Assembly (NCBI RefSeq): GCF_014647655.1
Contig: NZ_BMPP01000049.1
Location: 1 to 5,357 of the forward strand
Direction: 5' to 3'
Source: Deinococcus malanensis
GTDB taxonomy: Bacteria; Deinococcota; Deinococci; Deinococcales; Deinococcaceae
DNA length: 5,357 nucleotides
Shown here: piece by piece, positions 5,076-5,357 of the stretch
Layout of the letters: every line of letters begins with the position of its first letter
Numbering within the stretch: position 1 is the stretch's first letter
Notes under the pieces: model-generated
What the model was told of the DNA's origin: nothing
The model's input: only the letters and a program-made list of their open reading frames with translations
Database searches by the model: none
Translations under genes and position numbers: made by a program

Positions 5076-5357
5076 ATGCCCGGCTGGCAGCCCGCCCGTT
5101 ATTCCCGTGCTCAACTCGAAGAGCGTCGCCTCGCGGCGCTTGAATGGATCGCACGCGGGACGCACAAGAATCAGCAGATTGCCGATCACTTCGGGGGCTC
5201 GGTGCACACCGTGTACAGCTGGAAAGGTCGGCTCAAACGAAACGGCAGTCTGTCTTCAGGCCACGGTGGCCAGCGGTCCAGCCTCACGGCTCACGGCAGA
5301 GCAAGGGGAGCAGTTGCGCACCCTCCGGAGGGAGGGTGCTGTGCATCACGGCTTTGG
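5076..5357 (+). pseudogene. IS630-type transposase, N-terminal part, frameshifted by a 4-bp duplication and cut by the window edge
   Basis: The first 59 codons encode a typical IS630-family N-terminus. MPGWQPARYSRAQLEERR is followed by a helix-turn-helix region with QQIADHFGGSVHTV and WKGRLKRNGSL. After codon 59 (5252) family-like sequence continues only in the +1 frame: from 5257 it reads QATVASGPASRLTAEQ and goes on with EQLRTL and EGAVHHGFG to the window end. The original frame stays open but turns into Gly/Arg/Cys-rich nonsense. The break coincides with GTCTGTCT at 5248-5255. Removing one GTCT gives AGT CTT CAG, restoring the continuous GSLQATV I expect for this family, so a recent 4-bp tandem duplication is the likely lesion. 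The DDE catalytic domain lies beyond the window. The +1 frame lacks a classic slippery site, so programmed frameshifting is the less likely alternative; a sequencing error is also possible. Confidence 0.75.

Noticed and set aside
5248..5260. Programmed translational frameshift in the right-hand transposase
   Set aside because: There is no A6G/A7-type slippery run or evident stimulator; a GTCT duplication explains the shift more simply. Kept only as an alternative.
1..5357. tRNA or rRNA genes and CRISPR arrays
   Set aside because: I saw no cloverleaf-like segments, rRNA signatures or regularly spaced direct repeats.

Overview
The window looks like a piece of a Deinococcus (Deinococcota) genome. 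The evidence is high GC with strongly G/C-biased third codon positions, a Taq-type (M32) carboxypeptidase, a long PAS/GAF/HD-GYP sensor of the kind common in that genus, IS630-type transposase starts of a form I associate with Deinococcus, and start codons preceded at 6-8 nt by TANNNT boxes, the arrangement of leaderless Deinococcus transcripts. The genus is inferred from sequence character alone, without a database comparison.

Layout. (1) 1-100: inner end and first 20 codons of an IS630-type element reading leftward off the window. (2) 187-381: a small, acidic, probably disordered protein of unknown function. (3) 407-1906: a complete M32 metallocarboxypeptidase, same strand, 25 nt further on. 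(4) 1907-2489: a gene-poor stretch holding the eroded C-terminal end of an OmpR/PhoB-type response regulator. (5) 2490-4841, minus strand: a 783-residue LOV-GAF-PAS-GAF-HD-GYP protein, with a strong Shine-Dalgarno sequence and a 14-bp palindrome upstream, and a perfect 9-bp inverted repeat at its stop codon. (6) 4842-5037: its upstream region. (7) 5038-5357: inner end and N-terminal part of a second, different IS630-type element reading rightward, with a 4-bp tandem duplication that breaks its frame.

The most notable gene is the minus-strand sensor. Its first sensory domain is not a generic PAS: it has the LOV photoreceptor motif with the photoactive cysteine (C57), and every flavin-contacting position I could check (R58, Q61, R74, N89, N99, Q120) sits at the same spacing as in oat phototropin LOV2. 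The C-terminus is an HD-GYP domain, so the protein is predicted to be a blue-light-responsive cyclic-di-GMP phosphodiesterase. One metal-site histidine of the HD-GYP domain is replaced by glutamine (Q696).

The genes do not form one obvious pathway. The peptidase is housekeeping or catabolic, the photoreceptor stands alone with its own upstream region, and the two IS ends plus the response-regulator remnant suggest a locus that has been rearranged repeatedly.
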